From Salegentibacter maritimus (GTDB taxonomy: Bacteria; Bacteroidota; Bacteroidia; Flavobacteriales; Flavobacteriaceae), in contig NZ_JAEHOK010000003.1 of assembly GCF_016236915.1 (NCBI RefSeq), positions 1-64,000 on the forward strand: 64,000 nucleotides of DNA. The letters are read 5' to 3'. The position numbers were made by a program, and so were the translations under genes. The notes below the pieces were generated by a model. It searched no databases, was not told the origin of the DNA, and saw nothing but the letters and a program-made list of their open reading frames with translations. This document shows, one piece after another, positions 1 to 7,086 of this stretch. Positions within the stretch are counted from its first letter, which is position 1; every line of letters starts with the position of its first letter.

Positions 1-7
1 CTGATTT

Positions 8-988
8 CTATGACACTTGCAAGTTATTATTATATATTTTTTGATTTTTTATGATGGCAAAAATTCTATGAATGATCTTATTTCTTACAGCATTTAAGAC
101 GCTCATTTTGTTTTTGCCTTCATTTACCTTTCGATGGTAATATTGTTTTAAATCAGAAGGCAATTGGATCGCCCTCATGGCTGCTAAATGCAGTATTTTC
201 TTAATGCCTTTATCTGCATAGATAGAAACCGATGCCCTACCAAAAACAGAAGTTCCTGAACTTTTTGAAAATGGCGCCACTCCAGCATAACAGGCAAATT
301 TACGAGGATTTGTGATCGATTTAAATGCATTTGTTTTAATCAACATATTCCACGATAAAATAGGACCTACTCCAGGAATAGCACGTATTAAATGGTATTG
401 GTGCTTCAATACACTATTGTGCTCAATAACCTCAATTATTGATTTGTCGGTTTGTTTTATTTTTTCAGTTAGTAATTGAATAAGTTCAGCTCCGTGCTCT
501 TCCAGTTGCGGCAAGTCAAGATCTGCAATCAGTAGGTTTTCTTTGTTTTTTGCTTTGAGTTGGGCTCTTTGCTTAATTAACAGGTTCCTATGGGATATAA
601 GTGCTTTCAGCTTTTCTATTCCCGGTTCTGGTTTTTGATGTGGTTCGAGTTCTGTGTGGTTTTTTTCCAGGAATTTAGCAATACGGAAGGCATCTATAAT
701 ATCATCTTTTCCTCTGGTGAGTCCAATACTTTTGTGTAAATGCAAAGGATTTACTTCGTAAAAAACGATATTTAAAGAGGTTAAGACTTCAATAATCTTA
801 CGGCCATATCGCCCCGTATTCTCAATACAGACTTTTAAACTTTGTGGCTTTGAGCCACTAAAAAAAACTTTTATAGCTTTTTTGTTGTTATCAATACGTT
901 TGGCCAGTTTCTTCTCACCTTTTATAGAACAAATATCCAATGTGTTTTTACTGATATCAATACCTACAAAAGTCAATGAATTTTTCAT
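8..988 (-). CDS. IS110-family transposase (DEDD bridge recombinase)
   Basis: 326 aa, the usual length for IS110 recombinases, which move an element with an RNA guide. The N-terminal RuvC-like DEDD domain shows D11 (VGID), E56 (IENTGR) and the KDDIIDA motif with D96 and D99. A coiled-coil stretch of about residues 130-185 follows. The C-terminal Tnp domain has the helix-hairpin-helix-like IPGVGPI near 204-210 and the conserved YAGVAPFSKSSGTS segment, where one of S241/S243/S244 should be the catalytic serine. All key residues are present and the frame is intact, so the element may be active. The stop codon lies 3-4 bases inside the proposed element end. Confidence 0.93.
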   Translation of the reverse strand: MKNSLTFVGIDISKNTLDICSIKGEKKLAKRIDNNKKAIKVFFSGSKPQSLKVCIENTGRYGRKIIEVLTSLNIVFYEVNPLHLHKSIGLTRGKDDIIDAFRIAKFLEKNHTELEPHQKPEPGIEKLKALISHRNLLIKQRAQLKAKNKENLLIADLDLPQLEEHGAELIQLLTEKIKQTDKSIIEVIEHNSVLKHQYHLIRAIPGVGPILSWNMLIKTNAFKSITNPRKFACYAGVAPFSKSSGTSVFGRASVSIYADKGIKKILHLAAMRAIQLPSDLKQYYHRKVNEGKNKMSVLNAVRNKIIHRIFAIIKNQKIYNNNLQVS

Positions 989-1025
989 AATTTTGGTTTT
1001 AGTTATGAATGGATTAAATTAAATA

Positions 1026-1155
1026 GGACTCAATTCCTTAATAATGGGCTTTTAATCCCGAATTTCTATTTGAGTTACTATTTAGGGAAAGAGTAGGTAC
1101 TGAATCAGCATATAGCTCTTTTAACTGGAACTTGTTATAGTTAGCCTACTCTTTT
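1026..1155 (-). ncRNA. Candidate IS110 bridge RNA with target- and donor-binding loops
   Basis: Read on the minus strand upstream of the transposase. Hairpin 1 has a perfect 10-bp outer stem (1145-1154 with 1088-1097), a small terminal hairpin and two internal loops. Hairpin 2 has a 6-bp outer stem (1070-1075 with 1028-1033), a GGG/CCC inner hairpin and two internal loops. Loop 1 contains AACAAGTTC (left target) and GCTGA (complement of right target TCAGC). Loop 2 contains ATAGAAAT (identical to the element's right end) and AAGGA (complement of TCCTT at the left end). The target-loop-then-donor-loop order is that of the IS621 bridge RNA. Exact 5' and 3' ends are unknown. Function is inferred from structure and matches only. 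Confidence 0.8.
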
Positions 1156-1200
1156 TTAATCCTTAATTTACACAAATTTTACTCTTGCAAGTCTAAAGGA

Positions 1201-1321
1201 ACTTGTTTTCAGCTTCTAAGGTGTTTTGATTATCAATTTTTTAGATCCCCGATAAAGAATCGGGGCAGGCTCTGAAATAAATCCAGGATGACAATTTTAA
1301 GAACTTTTCAGACAGCTTTTT
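1201..1321. repeat. REP-like composite repeat, right part (copy 1, split by the IS110 element)
   Basis: Resembles the intact copy at 23096-23217: the ACTTGTTTTCAGCTTCTAA segment, a TGAAATAAATnCA segment, TGAC at 1289-1292 and the terminal arm TTTTCAGACAG at 1305-1315. It also holds an extra hairpin, CCCCGAT/ATCGGGG (1247-1253 with 1259-1265). The matching left arm would lie beyond the window start, on the other side of the IS. It falls just after the end of birA and may also end birA transcription. Confidence 0.75.
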
Positions 1322-1322
1322 T

Positions 1323-2054
1323 TTAATACATCAGTTTAATTTCTTTTAAATCGAAGGTTTTAAACTTTTCGTCTTCAACTTCGATATTTAGCCTTCCACT
1401 CTTTGTCACCCCTCGAATAATACCGGTAAGAAAGGAAGCATCAGGTAGCTGAAAAGTAGACACCCTATCCCTTCTAAATAAATGCTCTGTATACTCTTTT
1501 AAAATAGACGTTTCGGCAAATGCAGTAATTTCGGTAATCTTTTTTTCGAATTCATCCGTAATTTTTTTAAGCAATTCGTCCAGGTTAAATTGACTTCCGG
1601 TAACAAGTTTAAGGGAAGAAGCTTGTGGCAAACCGGGAAAATTTGTTTGATTTACATTAAGGCCTACCCCAATTACCGAAGCTGCAATTTCATTGTTTTT
1701 TAGAATATTTTCGATAAGAATTCCGCTTATTTTATAGCGTTCTGACAATATGTCGTTAGGCCATTTCACCTTTAAAGCGGGAACATTAAATTCCTGAAGC
1801 ACTTTAAGAATGGCCAAAGAAACCGTAGCGCTCATCAAAAATTGATGGTTTACATGTACCTTAATTTTTGGGTATAGTACGCTAAAGGTTAGGTTTTCAC
1901 CTGCATTAGAATGCCAACCAGCACCCCTTTGCCCCCGGCCTCTAGTTTGCTCGTAAGCTACTACACATACCGGCTTAAATGAAGTATTTCCGCGATAAAG
2001 TTCCCGGGCAAATTCGTTGGTAGAATTGGTGGCATTAACTTTGATTATACGCAT
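1323..2054 (-). CDS. birA: Biotin--[acetyl-CoA-carboxylase] ligase
   Basis: 243 aa. Activates biotin as biotinyl-AMP and attaches it to the carrier lysine of biotin-dependent carboxylases in the cytosol. The biotinyl-AMP loop GRGQRGAGW is at 39-47, followed by KWPND (97-101), the catalytic-lysine region KISGILIE (108-115) and GVGLNVN (129-135). A short C-terminal beta-barrel domain fills about residues 190-243. There is no N-terminal helix-turn-helix, so this is a ligase-only BirA and not a repressor. It is divergent from rsfS with a 95-base gap that must hold both promoters. Confidence 0.95.
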   Translation of the reverse strand: MRIIKVNATNSTNEFARELYRGNTSFKPVCVVAYEQTRGRGQRGAGWHSNAGENLTFSVLYPKIKVHVNHQFLMSATVSLAILKVLQEFNVPALKVKWPNDILSERYKISGILIENILKNNEIAASVIGVGLNVNQTNFPGLPQASSLKLVTGSQFNLDELLKKITDEFEKKITEITAFAETSILKEYTEHLFRRDRVSTFQLPDASFLTGIIRGVTKSGRLNIEVEDEKFKTFDLKEIKLMY

Positions 2055-2123
2055 AATAGTAAATAGAAATAAAACAGGCGTTAAATGTTATGTAAACAAC
2101 ACCCATTAACAGCCAAAAAGTAA

Positions 2124-2131
2124 TAACTTTG
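2124..2131 (+). promoter_or_regulatory. Putative -7 element of the rsfS-ftsH promoter
   Basis: TAACTTTG fits the Bacteroidota -7 consensus TANNTTTG and lies 19 bases before the rsfS start. No good TTG -33 box is seen at the normal distance. Confidence 0.45.
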
Positions 2132-2149
2132 CGAAAATAATTAATTTTA

Positions 2150-2521
2150 ATGGCAAACAAAGCACCGAACAACGATCAACTTATTGCACATATAATTAAA
2201 GGAATTGAAGACGTAAAAGGTAACGATATTGATATTCTGGACCTTAGACAAATTGAAAACACCGTTTGTGATTATTTTATAATTTGTAATGGTACTTCCA
2301 ACACACAGGTAAACGCCATAGTGAATTCCGTTCAAAAAACTGTAAGTAAAGCTCTTAAAGATAAACCCTGGCACATAGAAGGTGGAGAAAATGCCGAATG
2401 GGTACTTTTAGACTATGTGAACGTAGTTGTACACGTTTTCCAAAAACATATCAGAGAGTTTTACGATATTGAAAGCCTTTGGGGGGATGCAAAAATCACT
2501 TCCATAGAAACAAATTATTAA
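2150..2521 (+). CDS. rsfS: Ribosomal silencing factor RsfS
   Basis: 123 aa, DUF143/Iojap family. It binds ribosomal protein L14 (uL14) and blocks joining of the two ribosomal subunits in starvation. Family signatures are visible: CDYFIICNGTSNTQV (about 41-55), the KPWHIEGGENAEWVLLDY region (about 73-90) and the C-terminal FYDIESLWGDAK. The ATG at 2150 sits 19 bases after a -7 element. ftsH follows 24 bases downstream on the same strand, so the two are probably one transcript. Confidence 0.95.
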   Translation: MANKAPNNDQLIAHIIKGIEDVKGNDIDILDLRQIENTVCDYFIICNGTSNTQVNAIVNSVQKTVSKALKDKPWHIEGGENAEWVLLDYVNVVVHVFQKHIREFYDIESLWGDAKITSIETNY

Positions 2522-2545
2522 TTATCTAATTTAGAATTACCGAGA

Positions 2546-4612
2546 ATGGCGAAACAGCAACCCAAAAAAAACATTGATCCCAAAAAGCCTAAATTTAGTG
2601 CTTATTGGATCTATGCCGCTATAATAATCTTCTTTTTAGGACTTAACTTTTTTAGCGGAGGCGGTTTTAGTGAACCTGCTAAAACCAACCCGGCAGAATT
2701 TCTTAATTTCTTAAGGGAGGGAGACGTAAAGAAGGTAGAAATTGTAAACCGTAAACAAGCCAAAGTCTATCTCACTGAAGAAGCTTCCCAAAAAGAGATT
2801 CATAAAAATGCAAACGATCCGGAATTATTCAATACCGGCGGGGAAACCCCTGCCTATAGTTTTGAGTTTGGAGATCTGCAAAATCTTGAAAACGATATAA
2901 AAGAGATAAAAGCAGAGAACAATCTTGAAACGACGGTGGTTTACGATACACAAAGCAATGTTTTGGGAGAAGTATTCTGGGCATTGTTGCCATTTATTTT
3001 AATAATTGGTGTTTGGATTTTCATCATGCGCAAAATGAGTTCCGGTGCCGGTGGTGGTGCAGGAGGCCAAATTTTTAATATCGGAAAATCAAAAGCTAAA
3101 TTATTCGACCAAAATACCGATGTAAAGACATCTTTTAAAGATGTGGCCGGCTTAGAAGGTGCAAAAGAAGAAGTTCAGGAAATTGTAGATTTTTTAAAAC
3201 AACCAGACAAATACACCTCTCTAGGGGGTAAAATTCCAAAAGGAGCACTTTTGGTAGGACCTCCCGGAACCGGTAAAACCTTACTGGCAAAAGCCGTTGC
3301 CGGTGAAGCCAAAGTGCCTTTCTTTTCACTTTCCGGTTCAGACTTCGTAGAGATGTTTGTAGGGGTGGGTGCCTCAAGGGTACGCGACTTGTTTAAACAG
3401 GCGAAAGAAAAATCACCATCAATTATTTTTATAGATGAAATAGATGCCATTGGACGTGCCCGTGGAAAAAGCAATTTCTCAGGTTCTAATGATGAACGTG
3501 AAAACACCTTAAACCAGTTACTAACAGAAATGGATGGTTTTGGAACAAACACCAACGTAATTGTAGTAGCTGCCACTAACCGTGCCGATGTTTTAGATAA
3601 AGCCTTAATGCGTGCCGGAAGATTTGACCGTCAAATTTATGTAGACCTACCCGATCTAAACGAGCGAAAGGAAATTTTTGAAGTTCATTTAAAGCCGCTT
3701 AAAAAAGTAGCCGATGAACTGGATACTGAATTTTTAGCAAAACAAACACCGGGATTCTCTGGTGCAGATATTGCCAATGTTTGCAACGAAGCTGCCTTAA
3801 TTGCCGCTCGTAAAGGTAACAAAGCTGTTGGTAAACAAGATTTTCTTGATGCTGTAGACCGAATTGTTGGCGGCCTGGAGAAAAAGAATAAAATTATTAC
3901 GCCCGATGAAAAAAAGGCCATTGCCTATCACGAAGCCGGTCACGCGACTGTGAGCTGGATGTTAGAGCACGCAGCCCCACTTGTTAAAGTAACAATTGTG
4001 CCACGCGGGCAATCTTTAGGAGCTGCCTGGTATTTACCTGAAGAGCGACTAATTGTTAGACCAGAGCAGATGCTTGATGAAATGTGTGCTGCCCTTGGAG
4101 GAAGAGCTGCAGAGAAGGTAGTTTTTAATAAAATTTCAACAGGTGCTTTAAGCGATCTTGAGAAAGTTACCAAGCAGGCCAAAGCAATGGTCACCATTTA
4201 CGGTCTAAATGATAAGATTGGAAATTTAACCTATTATGATTCTTCAGGACAGGGCGAATATAACTTTACCAAGCCTTATAGTGAAAGCACATCTGAGCTT
4301 ATTGATAAAGAGATTTCTAACCTAATTGAAACTCAATATCAGCGTGCCATAGATTTGCTTACTGAGCATAAAGACAAACTGGGTCAATTGGCAGATATCC
4401 TTCTGGACAAGGAAGTGATTTTTAAGGATGATTTAGAGCGTATCTTCGGAAAAAGGCCTTACGACAAAGAGGAGGAAAAAACCGAAGTGCAAGGAAAAAA
4501 AGAAACGCCTAAAGTTGAAGAAAAAGCTTCGGAAACCGAAGAGCAGCATCCAGCTCCCGGAACCTCAGAAGATAAAGATACATTAACCGAAAACAATTCG
4601 GTTAATAAATAG
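2546..4612 (+). CDS. ftsH: ATP-dependent zinc metalloprotease FtsH
   Basis: 688 aa, slightly longer than Escherichia coli FtsH. Hexameric inner-membrane protease that extracts and degrades membrane and short-lived cytosolic proteins. Order: TM1 near 20-37, periplasmic loop, TM2 near 140-160, a Gly-rich linker, the AAA+ domain with Walker A GPPGTGKT (238-245), Walker [12 protein letters not shown] and SRH arginines (MRAGRFDRQ), then the M41 protease with HEAGH at 462-466 as zinc ligands. The last 50 or so residues are a charged Glu/Lys/Thr tail. A strong terminator follows. Many reverse-strand open frames lie under it and are coding shadows. Confidence 0.98.
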   Translation: MAKQQPKKNIDPKKPKFSAYWIYAAIIIFFLGLNFFSGGGFSEPAKTNPAEFLNFLREGDVKKVEIVNRKQAKVYLTEEASQKEIHKNANDPELFNTGGETPAYSFEFGDLQNLENDIKEIKAENNLETTVVYDTQSNVLGEVFWALLPFILIIGVWIFIMRKMSSGAGGGAGGQIFNIGKSKAKLFDQNTDVKTSFKDVAGLEGAKEEVQEIVDFLKQPDKYTSLGGKIPKGALLVGPPGTGKTLLAKAVAGEAKVPFFSLSGSDFVEMFVGVGASRVRDLFKQAKEKSPSIIFIDEIDAIGRARGKSNFSGSNDERENTLNQLLTEMDGFGTNTNVIVVAATNRADVLDKALMRAGRFDRQIYVDLPDLNERKEIFEVHLKPLKKVADELDTEFLAKQTPGFSGADIANVCNEAALIAARKGNKAVGKQDFLDAVDRIVGGLEKKNKIITPDEKKAIAYHEAGHATVSWMLEHAAPLVKVTIVPRGQSLGAAWYLPEERLIVRPEQMLDEMCAALGGRAAEKVVFNKISTGALSDLEKVTKQAKAMVTIYGLNDKIGNLTYYDSSGQGEYNFTKPYSESTSELIDKEISNLIETQYQRAIDLLTEHKDKLGQLADILLDKEVIFKDDLERIFGKRPYDKEEEKTEVQGKKETPKVEEKASETEEQHPAPGTSEDKDTLTENNSVNK

Positions 4613-4628
4613 TTCACAACCACGGTTT

Positions 4629-4669
4629 AAAAAATCTTAATTTGCCATAGTGTTAAATTAAGATTTTTT
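4629..4669 (+). terminator. Rho-independent terminator after ftsH
   Basis: Perfect 15-bp inverted repeat (4629-4643 with 4655-4669), 11-base loop, A-rich on one side and T-rich on the other, so it could work in both directions. Its T-tract overlaps the next promoter. Confidence 0.85.
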
Positions 4670-4676
4670 ACCTTTG
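4669..4676 (+). promoter_or_regulatory. Putative -7 element for the LUD-cdsA-psd-ACBP operon
   Basis: TACCTTTG matches TANNTTTG and lies 35 bases before the first start codon. A TTTG at 4641-4644 is 24 bases upstream, slightly too far for a normal -33 box and inside the terminator stem. Confidence 0.5.
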
Positions 4677-4711
4677 GTTAAAATGACGTCGAGAACCACA
4701 CCCAAAATTCT

Positions 4712-5323
4712 ATGAGTCTATTTAGAAGATTTCTTAACCCTAAATCTAAATCAGACAAGAAGCAGGAATCTCCTGAAAAAGCTGAGCGGGGAAAATACAT
4801 GCCTGAGGTAAAATTACCTACCGATGAACGTTTCATGTTGAATTTCAAAAACAACGGAGGTAAATTCCTTTATTGTGAGAACGATAATGAAATGCTTGAG
4901 GCTTTTGACAATATTTTACTGGAAAACGACTGGTACGAAAAACAGTGCTTTTGTCTGGATCCAAATCTTCAAGATAAATTTAAAGGTTTCAACCTGGATT
5001 TCACAAAGTCTGGTTCTGCCCCTTTTTTTCTATCTACCTGCGAGTATTTGGTAGCCAATGATGGTTCTATACTCATCTCTTCAAATCAAATTAAAGAGTG
5101 CAAACTCAATGATTTACCCGATAATTTTGTTATTATCTCTTCTACAAGTCAGTTAATTGATACTATTGGCGAAGGTTTACGTGGCATCAAATTTAGGAAC
5201 AAGCAAAGAATCCCTTCTAACATCACGACCATTAAAAATTTTGAAACTCAAAAAGAGGGTGACTTTATGAGCTATGGAAGTAGTACAAAAAACCTATATT
5301 TGCTCCTGCTGGAAGATTTATAA
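4712..5323 (+). CDS. LUD (LutC/YkgG-like) domain protein
   Basis: 203 aa. The C-terminal two thirds resembles the LUD domain (DUF162) of LutC/YkgG: GSAPFFLSTCEYLVANDGSILISSNQ around 105-130, then VIISSTSQLIDTIGEGL and the terminal YGSSTKNLYLLLLEDL. LutB and LutA, the lactate-oxidation partners, are absent here. Instead the gene starts a phospholipid operon, two bases before cdsA, so a role in lactate use is doubtful. The N-terminus is basic (SKSDKKQ) without a signal peptide. Function unknown. Confidence 0.75.
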   Translation: MSLFRRFLNPKSKSDKKQESPEKAERGKYMPEVKLPTDERFMLNFKNNGGKFLYCENDNEMLEAFDNILLENDWYEKQCFCLDPNLQDKFKGFNLDFTKSGSAPFFLSTCEYLVANDGSILISSNQIKECKLNDLPDNFVIISSTSQLIDTIGEGLRGIKFRNKQRIPSNITTIKNFETQKEGDFMSYGSSTKNLYLLLLEDL

Positions 5324-5325
5324 AT

Positions 5326-6129
5326 ATGAGGGAAGCCATTATTAGAACTATTTCAGGATTATTGTATGTATCCATATTGGTTGCTTCCATACTTTCTTCC
5401 GAATTTATCTTTATTAGTTTATTTTATTTGCTCGGACTTGTGTGCCTCATAGAAATGCAAAAATTATTGCATCTCAAAAGCTATGCGCTTTATGCTGTAC
5501 AAGCTTTGCTTTTCTACCTCTTTAGCTATCTTAAGTTTAATCAGGACGCCACCATACTCTTACTTTTTATAACCATTTTTGTAAATCTATTTTTGGTTAA
5601 AGATTTGTTGGTGGTAAGAAAAATACCCGTTTTTGAAAAGAAGAAATATATTATAATTATTTTTTATCTCATTTCTTCTGTTATTTTCCTTACACTAATC
5701 CCAACTATAGAAGGTGTCTTTATCCCTAAATTGGTAGTTGGCATCTTTATACTTATTTGGACTAACGATACATTTGCTTATATTGTAGGTAAGAATTTTG
5801 GCAGCAAGAAGCTTTTTGAAAGAATTTCGCCTAACAAAACAGTAGAAGGTTTCCTGGGTGGTGTGGTTTTTAGTGGAATAGCAAGTTTTTTTATTTTCTA
5901 TTACACACAATTTCTCACTTTCCCCATTTGGCTTGGCTTAGCCATTATACTGAGTGTTTTTGGGACTTTAGGAGATCTTATCCAATCAAAATTTAAACGT
6001 CAGGCCGGTGTAAAAGACAGCGGAAAACTAATGCCAGGCCACGGCGGATTATTTGACAGGTTAGATAGTATTATTTTTTCAAGTCCGTTTGTATATGCTT
6101 ATCTCTATATTCTAGATTATGTTTCATAA
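5326..6129 (+). CDS. cdsA: Phosphatidate cytidylyltransferase (CDP-diglyceride synthase)
   Basis: 267 aa integral membrane enzyme making CDP-diacylglycerol from phosphatidic acid and CTP, the branch point of bacterial phospholipid synthesis. It has about seven or eight hydrophobic segments and the family signature near the C-terminus: SKFKRQAGVKDSGKLMPGHGG followed by LFDRLDS. A conserved WTNDTFAYIVGKNFG segment also fits CdsA. The 3' end overlaps psd by 11 bases, which points to translational coupling. Confidence 0.95.
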   Translation: MREAIIRTISGLLYVSILVASILSSEFIFISLFYLLGLVCLIEMQKLLHLKSYALYAVQALLFYLFSYLKFNQDATILLLFITIFVNLFLVKDLLVVRKIPVFEKKKYIIIIFYLISSVIFLTLIPTIEGVFIPKLVVGIFILIWTNDTFAYIVGKNFGSKKLFERISPNKTVEGFLGGVVFSGIASFFIFYYTQFLTFPIWLGLAIILSVFGTLGDLIQSKFKRQAGVKDSGKLMPGHGGLFDRLDSIIFSSPFVYAYLYILDYVS

Positions 6130-6775
6130 AGAAGGTTATAAAATTATGGCGATAGCAGCTGTGCTGCTTATTGCAATAAACGTAGTATCATATTCGTTTA
6201 TAAACACCTATTGGATAAAATTTGCTATCCTGGTGGTTACTATCGTTCTATTTTTGCTAATCATTCAGTTTTTTAGAAATCCTAAAAGAAAAACTGTTTT
6301 AAATGATACCAATGTAATTGCACCCGTAGATGGTAAAGTTGTAGCCATTGAAGAGGTTGAAGAAAAAGAATACTTTAAAGATAAGCGTATTCAGGTATCT
6401 ATTTTCATGTCGCCAATTAATGTGCACGTAACAAGGCACCCTATTGGTGGTAAAGTGAAATACAGTAAATATCATCCGGGTAAATTTTTAGTAGCCTGGC
6501 ATCCTAAATCTAGTGAAGAGAACGAAAGAACCACGGTTGTTGTGGAAAACCCTGTTGCCGGTGAGATATTATACAGGCAAATTGCCGGAGCATTAGCAAA
6601 AAGAATTGTAAACTATGCTAAAGTTGACGACAAAGTTATTCAGGGTAGCGATAGTGGATTCATAAAATTTGGATCCCGGGTAGACGTTTTCCTACCGCTA
6701 AACACCCCTATTTTGGTTGAATTAGATCAAAAAGTAAAAGGTGGCCTAAGCGTGATAGCCAATATTGAAGAATAA
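6119..6775 (+). CDS. psd: Phosphatidylserine decarboxylase family protein
   Basis: 218 aa, the short PSD-A type proenzyme. It decarboxylates phosphatidylserine to phosphatidylethanolamine through a pyruvoyl group made by self-cleavage. Two N-terminal membrane segments (about 8-27 and 32-52) precede the catalytic domain. His residues occur in NVHVTRHPIGG and KYHPGKFLVAWHPKSSEENER, and the self-cleavage pair is G185-S186 in IKFGSRVDV. It sits between cdsA and an acyl-CoA-binding protein. A pssA gene is not in the window. Confidence 0.93.
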   Translation: MFHKEGYKIMAIAAVLLIAINVVSYSFINTYWIKFAILVVTIVLFLLIIQFFRNPKRKTVLNDTNVIAPVDGKVVAIEEVEEKEYFKDKRIQVSIFMSPINVHVTRHPIGGKVKYSKYHPGKFLVAWHPKSSEENERTTVVVENPVAGEILYRQIAGALAKRIVNYAKVDDKVIQGSDSGFIKFGSRVDVFLPLNTPILVELDQKVKGGLSVIANIEE

Positions 6776-6785
6776 GCAAAACGTT

Positions 6786-7058
6786 ATGTCTTATACAACA
6801 GAAGAAAAATTTTTAAAAGCATATGAAATGGCGAGCAAAACCACTCAAAAATTTGCGCCAGATATTATGTTGCATTTTTATGCTTATTACAAAAAAGCCA
6901 CTCAGGTAAATGGTTTTTACGCCCCTCCCATGAGCGAAGGCGATATTAGGAATGCCTTTAAAGTAAACGCTTTATTACAGATAAAAAATATTAGCAAGCA
7001 GGAAGCCCGCGAAAAGTATATAGAGCTGGTAGAAGAACATATTGGCGAAGTAACATAA
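6786..7058 (+). CDS. Acyl-CoA-binding protein
   Basis: 90 aa, the full length of a single ACBP domain, a four-helix bundle binding long-chain acyl-CoA esters in the cytosol. Signatures are FLKAYEMAS, LHFYAYYKKATQ, the FKVNALLQIKNISKQEAREKYIELVEE helix and the C-terminus. An open frame extends upstream to a TTG at 6765 inside psd, but the ATG at 6786 gives the normal N-terminus (MSYTTEEKF). ACBP is much commoner in eukaryotes than in bacteria. Its place after psd suggests acyl-CoA supply to, or salvage from, phospholipid synthesis. Confidence 0.9.
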   Translation: MSYTTEEKFLKAYEMASKTTQKFAPDIMLHFYAYYKKATQVNGFYAPPMSEGDIRNAFKVNALLQIKNISKQEAREKYIELVEEHIGEVT

Positions 7059-7086
7059 TTGTAGTTACTCCGCCTTTATTTTTGTT

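Larger units (their letters stand above)
3..1200 (-). mobile_element. IS110-family insertion sequence (IS110 group), complete or nearly so
   Basis: About 1.2 kb element with one transposase gene reading on the minus strand, a roughly 210-base non-coding 5' end (989-1200) and almost no 3' non-coding end, as in the IS110 group. The ends are placed at a dinucleotide that reads TC on the minus strand and occurs at both junctions (plus-strand GA at 3-4 and 1199-1200). Joining bases 1-4 to 1201 onward gives a sequence matching the intact repeat at 23123 except for one extra T. No terminal inverted repeats are seen, but the palindrome ACTTGCAAGT (8-10 bp) lies just inside each end. The 5' end carries a bridge-RNA candidate. 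Only four bases of left flank are visible, so that junction is the less certain one. Confidence 0.85.

Noticed and set aside
3135-4197. Several reverse-strand open frames of 78-133 codons inside ftsH
   Set aside because: Shadows of a highly conserved gene; composition is unlike a protein and nothing supports them.
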